Below the pieces are notes generated by a model. It worked only from the letters and a program-made list of their open reading frames with translations. It had not been told where the DNA came from and searched no databases. Made by a program: the position numbers and the translations under genes. DNA of 64,000 nt from Pochonia chlamydosporia 170 (lineage: Eukaryota > Ascomycota > Sordariomycetes > Hypocreales > Clavicipitaceae), in the NCBI RefSeq assembly GCF_001653235.2, contig NC_035791.1:806001-870000 (forward strand), read 5' to 3'. Below, piece by piece: positions 10,845 through 22,692 of this stretch. Position 1 is the first letter of the stretch. Every line of letters begins with the position of its first letter.

Positions 10845-12879
10845 ATGAGTCAACAACCTCACGACATGGGTTATCTTGATTACACAGCTCCCCCCAGCCG
10901 GTCACCGACGTCCTCCCGACAAAACTATGGAGCTAGCTTTGCTTCAGGTCTGACCTTGCCTCGACAGTCTCAACGGCAGTTTGAGGTACCCCTTGGCTCC
11001 TCGGCTCTGTACCCCTCCGACAGAATAAGCAGCGGATACAACCCCAGAGTCATGGACAACATGCCTGGTCCTGGTGCAATGCCCGGTGGCTACATGTTGG
11101 ATAATGGCCACCCCTGGAGCTACAATACGGTTGGCGTTGCCACGGTCAATGGGGCTGTGAACGGACCTAATCGCCAACGAAGTGTGAACCGACGAGCAGC
11201 ACTGCCTCAAGTATGTGCCAGAATAACCTCCTTTCCCAATCTCTAATCATACTACGCAAAACCCTAACATGAACCTGTGCAGAATTGGACTGATCAAGGC
11301 GCCATGAACATGCCCAATAACGGCCTCGCGCCCTTTCCCGGTGGCCTCAACGGAAGCCAATTGGCCAATGGTGGCCTTCGTGTTGACCACGGCCAATCTC
11401 ACACATCTCCAGATCTTCGCTCAACCACATCCGACGGGGAACAGCTCATTCCCACCGCAATCGTGATAAAGAACATTCCCTTTGCCGTTCGTAAGGAGAC
11501 GCTGGCTTCCATCATGCTTGAAATGAATCTTCCCCAGCCATATGCATTCAACTACCACTTTGACAACGGTGTGTTTCGCGGATTAGCTTTTGCTAACTTC
11601 CAATCGGCCGAGGACACGAGAGTGGTCATCGAGGCCATGAACGGCATGGATGTTCACGGGCGAAAGCTTCGGGTTGAATACAAGAAGATGTTGCCAGAGG
11701 CCGAGCGAGAGCGGATTGAAAGGGAAAAGAGAGAAAGGCGCGGTCAACTCGAGGAGCAACATCGTGCCCCTATGCTACACCAACAGAGCTCTATCCAGTC
11801 ATTGGGTGGCATGTCGCAGACTCAACAGCGGGCGCCGTCATCTCATTTGGGTATGATACCTTTTTCTGACTCCGCAGCTTGACGACTATGCGTGTGTCCA
11901 TCCTCGGTGCTAACATGTTTTCTTGCAGGAGATGTCGATTTGAACGATCCTCAGTGCCTCGAGTTTTACACGGAGCTTGTGATGTTCAAGCGAGACGATA
12001 GTCGTGAGATTATGGTCTTCTCCCCTGAGATTAGCCCCGAGCATCGACGATCCATCCACATCTTGGCGCACCACATGGGATTGGAGCACCAGTCAATCGG
12101 TGAAGCTGACTCCCGCCAGATTACGGTTTTGAAACGACAGCAGCCGTCTCCGACCGCCAATATACAGAATGTTCCTGCCAATAGCCTCGATGTGCATAAG
12201 CGTGGCCTGAGTCGCGCAGCCACATTTGACTTTGCCGCAGATAGGGAATCTCGAGCTGCGAGCAACAATTATTCCCATGTCATGGGTCGTCAGGGGCCGA
12301 CACTTGAGCTCCCTGGCAGCCCAGACGGCAGCGGAGTTCCCAACAATCTGCGAGCAGCCAAAAGCTTTGCTGATCTTCGTTCCTTCACGCCTAGCCCTTC
12401 CCAGGCTTCGTCAAGTTACCTTGCCCCTGGCGGTGGTATGAGCACCATGGCTCCCGCCTCAACTGCTCGATTTGGCGAATACCAGACCAGCCACACTGGC
12501 AATCCAGGAACTCCTGGACCCAAGGGTGACGGGCTCATCGCCGGATTGAGTGGACTGTCGCTCAGCCCCTATGATTCGAACCCGTTGCAATCACAGGGTC
12601 GAAATGCGCCTGGGGCTATCGGCAGTCAGAGACCTGGTGCCAACAACAATCATAACAAGGGTGCCCCCGAGAGACAGCCGCGTGGACCTGAGTGGGAATC
12701 CACCGGCGGATTTGGTGGGCGCGGTCGGTCCAACGGACACATGCAAAGAGGTAGCGGTACGTTTGGCTAGTCAGGACTGACCAGCTTGATGTTTTGAAGC
12801 TAATCCTTCCCCGATAGATTCTTCGGACAGTGGTGCCCGTGTAGCCGCCAATCCGAGCGGCGCCTCCAGGTATCACTAA
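10845..12879 (+). CDS. RRM and R3H domain RNA-binding protein (Pin4/Cip type)
   Basis: Spliced from four exons: 10845-11210, 11283-11850, 11929-12756 and 12818-12879, giving 607 residues. All introns are GT-AG with CTAAC/CTAAT-like branch sites and keep the frame. One RRM lies at about 178-258; the RNP2-like 'VIKNIPF' (183-189) and RNP1-like 'GLAFANF' (222-228) are clear. It continues into a basic helix 'KKMLPEAERERIEREKRER', a hallmark of the Pin4/Mdt1 (budding yeast) and Cip1/Cip2 (fission yeast) group. Exon 3 starts with an R3H-like single-strand nucleic-acid-binding domain (about 313-385). The N-terminus and C-terminal 200 residues are Ser/Pro/Gly/Asn-rich and disordered. Yeast relatives bind mRNA and link stress or DNA-damage signalling to the cell cycle; the same role here is inference. 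The unusually long upstream region suggests elaborate transcriptional or leader control. Confidence 0.92.
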
Positions 12880-15080
12880 GATGCATAATCGACAGTCTAT
12901 CGACTTCTCCACGAAGCCTCACTTATGACGCGATGTGGAGGAATTTAGCCCACTTGCGGCTCTTCAAGCCAACGATATGTTGTAATATTGACATTTTCTC
13001 TTATCCGGACGCTTGACGCGAACTTGTGTTTGCTGTTTTCAATTTTTGAACAAACCCCTTCAGCACATTTATATATAGCCACCACCATATTTTTTTGATG
13101 AGAGATTGCCGATGATGGCATTGTGGCGACGGCCACTCTGTTGCGAATCGGCACTGATGATGATGCCAAAGTCTCGATGATAGTACGGAATACGGACACG
13201 GATATAGCATTATTCAGCACATGGGCGACCATTACGAACGATGACGACTTGCTTCCACATGCACCTTGAAGCTTGTTCACTGTACCTTTTGCCGACAAGA
13301 CCTACGAATAAAACTACAAAACTATTCTTGACGATTACGACGTTTTAACGACCTTTTCACGTCTAGACAGCTGCGCCGGCTTCCCGTTGCGACCGCTGCT
13401 CGGCATGCCAGCAGTGGGAGGAATAGCAGCATCGGCGACAAGCACGAGCACAGTATACCCACCATAATACCCTGTCTGGCGTGCAGATACGACCGCGACG
13501 ACAACGACTGAGACTTTTACCTGGGCCTCTTTCCGTGTTTCGGTAGAACACAATTCGAACCGGATGGCGATTGCAGGCGAAAATTGCGTTTGGCATGACG
13601 AAGCGGAAGAAAGTATTCTTTGTGTGAGCATGAGTGTCGAGCGACGGCATGACGTGAAGAAAATGATGAGAAAAAAAAAGCTTGTGTTACTGCATTCATA
13701 CTGAGATTTGTTTAATCACTTTGGTTTTTGTCAATTTTTTTGTTGTGCTTTGCTCTCGTTGGACTCAGCTTGGTGGCTCTCTCCTTGTCCTTGATTACCT
13801 GTGTTTTTTTTTTTTTTTTTTTTTGCTTCTGCAAAGTTCCAAGTGGTTCGTTGTGAAATCGGGATGGAGAGAAGAGACAAAATGGTTTTAGTGGCAGCAG
13901 ATTTGCAGACAGGGCAATCACACACTAATACACGGACCAGCTGAGTACAGAGTGGCGTTGGAGGCTGCATTGTTGGATATTGGGTTTCTTATCCGAATTG
14001 CTGTGTGATGTTGGACTTCGCCTGGTGCTACATTTTTCGGTGGTGGATGTGTTAGGGTGTGCGATTTTCTTTTCGATGGGATACAGATGGGAACAAACTG
14101 ATACACATGCAAAGGGTCTTTTGGAAAAGAACAAAAGGGGTGAGCGACGGCGGGGAATCTAGCCATTTTGGAACAATTTATTAGTTTCAGACAAAGGAAC
14201 CCGGCATACGGTTTGTCTCAGCGTGAGAAGGTGATGGATGGGATGCGGCAACGATGGGGAGGAAAGCCGTGCGTACCGTGGTGGCGAATGATGGCAGCAG
14301 TGTACGAATTGTTTTTGATGAGTGGCCCAATAAACAAGATGTGAAAATGAGTGTGACCATTGGGGTGAATGGTGGAAATGTATTTGAAGTTAAGGCTGGA
14401 CATTGAGGGCAGTACTCCGTAATTTGTCGCCAGTTTCCTTATCGACAGCCGAGATTCCTGATGTAGCTTTGTAAGAGGAAGCGGCTGATTCCTGCTGAAT
14501 TTGGTTCAAGAGTTTGTTTGATGGGATTGACTATTTTGAAGGATGTGTCGATGCTCTTCCTTGGTGAGACGTATCTCCTTTGAGTATCTACCTAGATGTT
14601 GGTGGATGCGATGCTAGGAGAGTCAGTCATTTGCGTGGCCTGGTATATCTCTCCTGTGTCCAAGTATTGTGATGCCATCTGGTAGAGAATTGGCAAACAG
14701 ATTCGTGCGGCGTTGTATTTCTTCTTTTTTTTTGTTAATATTGCAACCATTCGACTGTATGCCGTATAAAGTACTCAACTACACATCGACGCTGCAGTAC
14801 TAGATTTATACCGTTACGTACATTCACGGCTGACCATGTTTTCGAACCAGGCCTCCCCTCCTCACTTGCATCGATGTCTGCCTGGTCATTACAACCTCAC
14901 TCGCTCAACTCACATGGAATATCCATCACCCGATTCACCTCAACGTCTTTCGACACCAAGAGTACATCCGCCGCATTTGCACTCTTCCTTCTATAGACTT
15001 TTGTTCTGTTCTTTCCTTCCTGAGCTATTTCAGTGCTCGCCGACACATGCTCATTGCTCACACACAGCCTTTAGCCCGTC
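12880..15080. other. intergenic, no supported gene
   Basis: The first part is likely the 3' UTR of the RRM-R3H gene. Open frames near 13335-13650 (minus) and 14836-15150 (plus) show no domain, and the latter overlaps the next gene in another frame, so I did not call them. A 21-T run lies at 13804-13824. Confidence 0.5.
13804..13824. repeat. poly-T tract (21 T)
   Basis: A homopolymer run of 21 T. It may be the 3' remnant of a retroposed poly-A tail on the minus strand or a simple slippage tract; no flanking element was recognised. Confidence 0.8.
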
Positions 15081-15443
15081 ATGCGTCAAGATCTACAACA
15101 GAAGCTCTACGCCGAATTCCCCCAGCTGCTTGCGCATTTGCCAGGCATAGAGACCGGCGACGGATGGTACGATATTCTGTACCGTATGTCATGGAGGATA
15201 TGTAATTATGCGGTCCTCACCTATGGCGTGGCCGGCCTGGAGCGTGTAGCCCTGGGTTGTGTGAAGGAGAAGTTTGGTGGGCTTCGGGTGTACATGGGTG
15301 TGCAGGATCCTCAAATCGAGGATATAGTACGTGAGGCTGTGGATGAGTCCTGGCGTACGTGTGAGCGGTGTGGTCACGACGGCGAGCTGCGACGGGGTGC
15401 GTGGTTGGTGACTTTGTGTGACGGCTGTCATGGGGCGCGGTAG
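15081..15443 (+). CDS. small zinc-binding protein of bacterial/phage type
   Basis: An intronless 120-residue protein. Its motif order matches a family I know from bacterial and phage genomes: an N-terminal 'YAEFPQLL' helix, 'GDGWYDILY' (residues 36-44), 'VKEKFGGLRVY' (81-91), an acidic helix, then 'TCERCGHDGELRRGAWLVTLCDGC' with two Cys-x2-Cys knuckles probably binding one zinc ion. Function in that family is not known to me; it is usually annotated hypothetical. The lack of introns and the prokaryotic-type signature suggest acquisition by horizontal transfer, which is inference. It has no operon-like neighbours: the preceding RRM gene is 2.2 kb upstream and the next gene is convergent. The ATG at 15081 is the first in frame. 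Confidence 0.7.
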   Translation: MRQDLQQKLYAEFPQLLAHLPGIETGDGWYDILYRMSWRICNYAVLTYGVAGLERVALGCVKEKFGGLRVYMGVQDPQIEDIVREAVDESWRTCERCGHDGELRRGAWLVTLCDGCHGAR

Positions 15444-15796
15444 GGGGGTTCTTGGGCTTGTCTGGAGTTTATGTGGATAGGGAGATACGGGTGCTTATAC
15501 TCATGATGATGGGAGTTGGATGGTTATACATGTTATACATGATGGACAGTTTGTTACGCATGCCAAAAGGGTCATAGTGCATTATAGATTTGGATGACGT
15601 GTGAATTGATATATAGTTCTATGACTTGATGTATAGTTCTGTGGCTTGATATATAGTTGACACCGGCGGAGAATCCTGCTCCAAGACGAAAAAGATATTG
15701 TTTCGATATTAGGAGGGGAATACTGGACGAAAATGTGCTTGTTTTGATCAGCCATCTCGCTTCCTGACATTTTGATCCCACATATCTCTCGCCTCA
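15444..15796. other. intergenic between convergent genes
   Basis: No gene seen. A 'ttgatatatagttc' word is repeated three times with variation at about 15605-15660, probably 3' flanking sequence of the two convergent genes. Confidence 0.5.
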
Positions 15797-17527
15797 CTAG
15801 AGGGTATACCGAAAGCCCTCCAGACCTGCAATCAACTTTCCCCCCGCAGCCGCTCTTCTATTGCAACGCATAAACTTAAGAACAAGCAGCAGAGTAACAA
15901 CAATAGTAAGAGCGCTAGCCCCGAGGGCGACACTCACCCCCAATCTGTACGTCGGCGCATCTCGAGTTCGGAACACGAGGGATCCAACAATGCCACCTAT
16001 GCCCCCGCTGCCAACCAAGGTAGCAGAGCAAAGGGCTCGCTTCCACTGGCCTCTGATATTGTTTGCCTGCCAGGTCAGAACGCACGGCAGGTTGGACATG
16101 GTTGCTATGGTGGTAATGAAGGCGCCGATGTAGCGAACCGCAGGGCTAGTTGTGAAACCGAGGAGTGGGAGGCCTGTCACAAAAGTAAGTATACATCGTT
16201 TGACGAGGTTTGTTGGAGTCGTACCTATTAGCAGGCAGCAGCCGTTGAAAATGATGAATGGCGACCGAATACGCCACTTGTCGCTATAGTGTGCCATGGC
16301 GTACATGATGATAGCGGCGGCCAGGCATGGCGGTGCAGTCAAGCACTGAGAAGCAACGACACTGAAGCCCATGCCGTCTTTCAATATGATGGGAAGAAAG
16401 TACCCCATGGCAGTGGCGGTGACGGAATTTAGGCCCAATATCGCAGCGAAGCCCCAGATTTTGAGATCCAGAGCTCCGGCGAGATATTTCTTCAAATTGA
16501 ATCTTGGGAGCACGGTTAGAAGCGTCCTCTTTTGGTGTCAGACTTGGAACTTACTTCGTTGGTGACGCATCCTGTCGGTCTAATTCGATTCGAGCAATCA
16601 CAAAGGCAGCCTCCTTCTTATCAAGACGGAATCCGCACGCTGCGTTCGCAACATCCGGGAACCCCAGCACAAATATGTAGGCAGCGAGCGCAACCACACA
16701 GGTGAGAATGCCCTGTAGGATAAAGATCCAGCGCCAGCCGGCGATCCCTGCGGCAATTTTGCTGATGTAGCTGCCGTTGCCTTGTTTCGTTTTGTGAATG
16801 CGCCCCCACCAGATTGGCCCGGAACCAGAACCCTCTAGTTGTGAGAAACCAAGGGCAAGAATGCCGGCAAAGGCCGAGACTATCTTGCCAATGAGGTAGA
16901 AGACCGCGTTTCGCTTGTGAAGGTCATACCGGGGATACCAGCAGCTCAAAAGGTATGCGCAACCTGTCATAGCAGAGCACTTGTGTAAGTCGACTATGTG
17001 ATGAGGAGTTTCACAAAAAGTGATGTGCACTTACTTGGAAAGAAACCAGCTTCACAGAATCCCAGAATCAGCCGCAGAGGAATCAGGTCAGACCACTTCT
17101 TCACAAAGCCAGATGAGATGGTTGTTAAGCCCCAGAGCAGTGTGGCGACGGATAGAAATGTCCGGGGTCCTATCTTGCGAAGCACCACAGTTGCTACCGG
17201 CTGAAACAGCACGTATGGTACAAAGAACAGGAGCACAACGACGGAGTAGCGAGTGTCATACAGATCCAAATCGACGGACATGCCTGAAATCATCGCAACG
17301 CCCAAGTTGAGACGGTCCATGAGAGACACGGAGTACAGAAGGCCCAGCGTAATGACGAGTCGTCTGTCAATCTTATGGATGATTTTCCTCTGTTCCTTGG
17401 GCGTGAACGCCTCTATGCATTCGTTGTAATACCCGACATTGAGGCTGGGTGTTGACGGAGTCTCAACGTCACTCGCCTCATGTTGGCGGACTGAGGCCTT
17501 CTCCGATTTGTTTGCATCTTTCGCCAT
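15797..17527 (-). CDS. MFS permease, anion:cation symporter (Dal5/Tna1-like) family
   Basis: Three exons on the minus strand: 17527-17035, 16963-16555 and 16502-15797, introns of 71 and 52 bp, 535 residues. The protein has a cytosolic N-terminus rich in Ser/Glu, then about 12 hydrophobic segments. Family signatures include 'KIDRRLVITLGLLYSVSLMDRLNLGVA' before and in the first helix, 'RKIGPRTFLSVATLLWGL' (motif A region), 'RLILGFCEAGFFPS' joined by splicing to 'CAYLLSCWYPRYDLHKRNAVFY', and 'AGWRWIFILQGILT'. These are typical of fungal ACS-family permeases for allantoate, nicotinate, biotin or similar carboxylates; the substrate cannot be told. An in-frame ATG at 17617 would add 30 residues, but I prefer 17527. 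Expected in the plasma membrane. Confidence 0.9.
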
Positions 17528-18946
17528 TTTTTCCTTCCTGTTGAATGAGTTTGATAGCCTGTGAGGATGAGATGGTGACTTGGGATTTGCAACATTATAA
17601 GTGAATTTTGCCGGCATTCAGTGACATTGTGCATCTGGTCATTTTTGTCTTACAAGGCGTGGTCTATGCACCCTCTTTTCTTGTGAGTTGTACAATGAGA
17701 CATCTTTTCTCAATGGAACTATTGTCGATGCGGCAGTATTGAGCAAGAAATGCCGCTACTGAAACTATGATTTACACTGCAAGGCGATATTGTCATTCCC
17801 TTCATGCGTGTTGAAGGTCATATTGTTTATTTTGCGAGTGCCGCCATCGGACACCTTGCGTTTGCGAACTCGGAGACCATAAATGCAGGATTTTGGTTCA
17901 TTAGGTCACCGGACAAGAAAAGCTGTACGCATGTAAACTTTGTCTTGAATCCAATTGAGTTTACAATGGGCAGACGGGCTGAACTTGGGGTCTAAGCGTG
18001 GCATAGATCGCATGTCGTTGAGTATAGATCTTCCTAGGAGACTGTGATGAGTTTTACGCCGACGTCAATTAGATTATTGAGTACCTTTAGAGATAACTGG
18101 ATGCCAGTGAAGATACATAGCGTGATTTGATGTAAAGCAGACCCGCTAGGCATGGATTCCGATGAGAGGTGACAAGAACAACATGGCTGGCTAACTGGCG
18201 ATTCTGTATAGACCCTTGTATGGCTTACGAATTTCTGGGATAACTACGACGTCAAACAAATTTGTCGGAGAGCTCTAGACCCGACAGTCCGGATTTGATA
18301 TGGTGGAAGCCTCGAGTCGATGTTTCCGCGGCGCTGTATAATATGTCTGAAAAGCAAGACACACTAACGGCTCGGGCCATTTGCGCCATTCTCAACAAAT
18401 TCCACATGACTATTCTTGAGCACATGTAGTACCGGGAATAACTGGGCGAAGGGCTATATGACTAATGCGTTGGCGGTCGAGACTTATGCCAGAGTCCAGG
18501 CACAGTCTCAAGCCAGTAGACTCGGTTCACAATACTCCCTCAGTCTTTACTTTATAACACAAGCCTCTCCATTGTGTGCATGTACCGAATTGAGACATCA
18601 GATTTGCCCGGTTTTCCATTGAAAGGCAACGGAGACTCCTACACCCCGCAACTGAGATGACACCACCAAGCTAAATCCATTCATAAACTTTGTTTCCGCC
18701 CGCAAACTAATACATTAGCCGAGGATGAGGGGAAACCTCCTCCCAACTGTGGTATACAGGACTCGGCTATGCGGGAACTAAAGTGCCACTGTGCCGAGTT
18801 GGTGCCACTTTCGTTGCGACTTGCTCTATGTTGCTACTCCCCATCTCGTCGACTTATCATTTCAAGTAAACTTTAGTAATAATTCCAGCTTTCTGCCCTT
18901 GATACTAAAAACAAAGTCTAAGAATCTTCATCCTAAGTCGCTCGCC
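17528..18946. other. intergenic region between divergent genes
   Basis: Shared upstream region of the MFS permease (minus) and the alpha/beta hydrolase (plus). No gene-like frame was seen; the short plus-strand frame at 17804-17995 has no supporting feature. Confidence 0.5.
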
Positions 18947-19972
18947 ATGGCATTCACAATAGACCCCAGCACATTTGACCCGGCCACTCTCGGTCCCGAG
19001 TCTCGCGAGTTCAACGCCAAACTATCCGCCATCACTGCATCTCAACCAAAATGGTACGAAATCGGAGCAGAAGCATACCGAAAGCTGCGAGCAGAAGGTG
19101 GAACTGCATTACCTCCCCCTATCGTCCTCGACAGCGGCATCGCCTTCGAGATTCCATCACGCGATCCATCCCGCAAGGTCCCTTGCCGTGTATTCAAGCC
19201 TCAGAATGGAGAAGCTCCCCGCGCGGTGTTCATGCATATCCACGGAGGCGGCTGGGTGCTAGGAAACGAAAGCTCCCAGGACGTGAAACTACAACGGCTG
19301 GCCGACATTCACTCCATCGCGTGCATATCAGTGGGATACAGACTTGCGCCAGAGCATCCATTCCCGGCTGGTCCAGAAGATTGCTTCGACGTAGCAGAAT
19401 GGCTGGTCCGTCATGCTCAGGAGCGCTTTCAAGCCCCGTTTGCGTTCATGGGCGGCGAATCTGCGGGCGGGCATTTAACAGCGCTTACGACTTTACATCT
19501 CTTGCAGCACAATGATCCGGTGTATTCTGGTCATCGGCTTCGAGGGCTGATACTTCACTATGGATGCTTCTCTCTGCGCTGGCTCCCGAGTGTGTATAGT
19601 TTTGCGAAACGAGAGCCGCATCTGGTTCTTAGTCTGGAGACCATGACCGAGTTTCAGAATGCATTTCTCGGAAAGGGCTGGACGCAGGAGATGCTTGATG
19701 ATCCTAATGTTAGTCCTTTGTATGCTGATCTGCCTAGTCTTCGACACAAGCTTCCGCCCGCGTTATTCACTTGTGGGACGGAAGACTATCTTTTGGATGA
19801 TACTTTGTTTATGAGCTCGCGGTGGCTGTCGGCTGGTGCTGAGGCTGTGGTTGCTATTGTGAAGGGTGCTGCGCATGGGTACACGACTTTTGATCCGGCT
19901 ATCAAGGGCAGTGGCTCGCAGGAGGGAGATAGGGTTACGGATGAGTTTTTCAAGGACAAGCTGTCTAGTTGA
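18947..19972 (+). CDS. alpha/beta hydrolase, HSL-type (esterase/lipase)
   Basis: Single exon, 341 residues. It shows the hormone-sensitive-lipase family set: oxyanion-hole 'HGGG' (99-102), 'YRLAPEHPFPA' (131-141), nucleophile elbow 'GESAGG' (170-175, Ser172), acidic residue in 'GTEDYLLDD' (Asp280 likely) and catalytic His310 in 'AAHGYTTF'. All members of the triad are present, so an active serine esterase is expected, acting on carboxylic esters; in filamentous fungi such enzymes serve detoxification, secondary metabolism or lipid turnover. There is no signal peptide, so it is probably cytosolic. The ATG at 18947 has a good context (gccATGg), and the open frame upstream lacks another ATG. Confidence 0.93.
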   Translation: MAFTIDPSTFDPATLGPESREFNAKLSAITASQPKWYEIGAEAYRKLRAEGGTALPPPIVLDSGIAFEIPSRDPSRKVPCRVFKPQNGEAPRAVFMHIHGGGWVLGNESSQDVKLQRLADIHSIACISVGYRLAPEHPFPAGPEDCFDVAEWLVRHAQERFQAPFAFMGGESAGGHLTALTTLHLLQHNDPVYSGHRLRGLILHYGCFSLRWLPSVYSFAKREPHLVLSLETMTEFQNAFLGKGWTQEMLDDPNVSPLYADLPSLRHKLPPALFTCGTEDYLLDDTLFMSSRWLSAGAEAVVAIVKGAAHGYTTFDPAIKGSGSQEGDRVTDEFFKDKLSS

Positions 19973-21031
19973 TCGGTAGGCCGTGTTGTGGTGCAGTCTG
20001 TAAAGGAAGCGGTGGACTTTTAGTCAAGCAAATAGGTTGAATGAGACATGTTGGACTTCGTACACCAATCGTGTGGTCGAGGGTGTTGAAGCACTCGAAA
20101 AGTATTGCATATCGCGTCGTATGTCAAGGCATATTGAGATGTGTTAGTGTATCCTTAAATGTAGGCAATACTTTTTACCACAGACTGATGATGGGCTTTG
20201 GCTCAAGTTGGTAAATACGCTGATATGTGTCAAAATATGTCTTCAAGCTTTGCTGCCTCAAATTAAAGCATCAAAGTACCCTTCTTGGCAGCGATTCATT
20301 GCATTAGCTCAATGGTGGGCAGCCACCCATAAGCTGAGGAGTGTGACATTCGTGTAACTTTGTCGCTTCTTACATTGGCACGGTGATCGATTTGAGCCTC
20401 AATTCGAAGTTACACAACCTCAACTCCAGAGTGCGAATTGCAAAGTCGCATGGCCGTGATGCTTCATGTTTTGAGATTCATGTTTCCAGACTCCACCAAT
20501 ATCCATCACAAGTGGAGTTCTGAGCGGATGGCTCGGTTCATTTTCCGCAACAGTAGTAAGTAACCTAGTTGTCTGGTGAAGTTTTCCGTTGCGAACGGTT
20601 CTTGACGGTATTCCTGGTGTAAAGGCCAATTCGTGAAGAAGCAACGGCCAATATGTGGTGTCCAACCCCCCAAAAGGATCAGTTTGATGTCCAAATCTGA
20701 AACGTGAACTGATCGCTCACGCCCAATTGATTGATTAGTCTCATGCGTCTGACTGGTCGGTTTGCTCGCCACCATTCGGCATCCAACACGTCATCCCTAC
20801 CCAATCTCATCCTGTTCATCCTCCAACACCTGACATCATTACATGTTTATTTTGCTTCTAGTGTGATTCTTCAAACCTTCCCTTACTAAACTCTGAGTAA
20901 CGACTTTGAGCAACGACTTACTCCAACGCCGTTAAACCTTGATTTCTAACTCGGCTCAACGTTGCCCCGCCGAATCAAGAATTTGTGGAAACCGTCAACT
21001 GGCGTCCGTTTTTCGTAGGATTATAAATTTA
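19973..21031. other. intergenic, no supported gene
   Basis: No gene seen. Minus-strand frames at 20420-20775 overlap one another in different frames and have no domain. The final 200 bases are the likely promoter of the oxidoreductase gene. Confidence 0.5.
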
Positions 21032-22284
21032 ATGTCGCTCTCGTCGTATCTCCCCGGGTTCTTGGGAGGCAGTAAAGGAGGCAACGAACCATCAACCATG
21101 GCACCAGAGAAAATGAAGCAGTGGACGACGGCGTTGGATGGAATTGACAAGTTGGAGATGGAGGAGGTTGATGTGCCGAGTCCAGGAGAGGGTGAGGTGC
21201 TGGTTAAGATTCACGCCGTGAGCTTGAATTACCGTGATAATGAGGGTGAGTGAGCTGTTTGAGTCTCGTCTTAACGCTGTGTTTCCCTAGCGAAAAATAC
21301 GCATGGCTAACACGTAAGGTAGTCTGCAGTGGCGAGTACAACCACCATTCAACAGTCGCATCCAAGCAACGCCTCGTTCCGTGCTCCGACATGTGCGGCA
21401 CAGTCATCGACAGCAAGTCCAATCTCCTCAAGACAGGCGCCCGCGTTGCATCCATATTTCTCCAAACTCATCTCAAAGGTCCCGTCAAGGAGGAAGATAT
21501 GGCCAGTGGCATTGGACTCCCTCTGCCCGGTGTTCTCACCGAGTATCGCGTCTTCCCGGCTGTTTCACTAGTCCAAATTCCCGACTACCTATCAAACGAG
21601 GAGGCCAGCTGTTTGCCCATTGCCGGTGTCACCTCATGGACCAGTCTCAACTGGATGCGACCCATCGGCCAGCATATCGGCACTGACAAAGACCTCGGAT
21701 CCAAGTTTGTGCTCCTCCAGGGAACGGGAGGTGTAGCCATCGCAGGTTTACAAGTCGCTCATGCGGCGGGTTACAAGACCATAATTACATCCTCGTCCGA
21801 CGACAAGCTCAAGCGTGCGACGGAGGAGCTCAAAGCTGACCATACCGTCAACTACAAGACGTACTGGGAGTGGCAGGAGCCTGTCATGAAGGCAACGAAT
21901 GGTCGTGGCGCTGATGTCATTTTTGAGACGGGTGGTTCTCGTACCATTCGCAAGAGCTTCGATAGCATTGCGTTTGGTGGGATTATCAACTGCATTGGTT
22001 ACTTGTCTGGAAAATCGGACGAGAATCCGGATGAGGGCGACAAGACGCCACCTTTGCAAAGACTGAATGTCAATGTGCTGGCTTTGAGGCGGAATGTGAC
22101 ACTGCGGGGGATTATAAATGGTGGTAAGGACAGGTTTGAGGAGATGTTGACCTATTACAAGGAGAAGGAGATTAAGCCTGTGGTGAGTAAGGTGTTTGCC
22201 TTTGAGGAGGCTAAAGATGCGATGAAGTATCTGGCGGATGGGAAGCATTTTGGAAAGGTGGTTATTAAAGTCAGTGATAAATAG
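21032..22284 (+). CDS. MDR-superfamily oxidoreductase, zinc-less quinone/enoyl reductase type
   Basis: Two exons, 21032-21245 and 21323-22284, joined over a 77-bp GT-AG intron with a ggctaac branch site. This yields 391 residues, or 369 if translation starts at the second ATG (21098). The N-terminal GroES-like fold shows 'VDVPSPGEGEVLVKIHAVSLNYRDNE', spliced to 'VCSGEYNHHS' and 'VPCSDMCGTV', as in fungal zinc-type-alcohol-dehydrogenase-like proteins. The Rossmann fold carries 'LLQGTGGVAIAGLQVAHAAG' for NADP(H). The Cys/His/Asp zinc ligands of true alcohol dehydrogenases are not evident, so a quinone- or enoyl-reductase-like reaction is more likely. The substrate is unknown and no biosynthetic partner genes adjoin it. 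Confidence 0.9.
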
Positions 22285-22692
22285 ACATGAGATTTCATCC
22301 AATGCGCATATCAATTTTCCGGTCTTACTCTCTGCAGGGGAGTGTGGCATTCTTTTCGATCTTGAGCAACGAACTGAAGTGTACCTTACACGATTCTTAC
22401 GACAGTCACTGCAGACACTTGCGATAATTCGGGTGTATTCTGTACAGGATTACTGTGCAAGAGCGCGCAACGGCCAGTGATATCTGCGCTCACCGTAACA
22501 GTTACCCAAATGTGTGACACTGAGATAATCAGGCATGGAAGCAATGAAGCTAATTGTAATTAATACAAAGGAAATCTATAAGCTAATCGAGTGTAAAGAC
22601 AAAGCAAAAATTAAGGGTATCAACCTAGTATACATAAATCACCGTCTCCTCGTATCACCCCCTCACAACCTCGTTGCATATCATGAGAAGAA
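22285..22692. other. intergenic between convergent genes
   Basis: Only 3' flanking sequence of the oxidoreductase and flotillin genes; AT-rich near 22540-22640. No gene seen. Confidence 0.6.

Noticed and set aside
14836..15150. 104-codon frame overlapping the zinc-protein gene
   Set aside because: Overlaps the well-supported 15081-15443 gene in another frame and is Pro/His/Ser-rich leader-type sequence.
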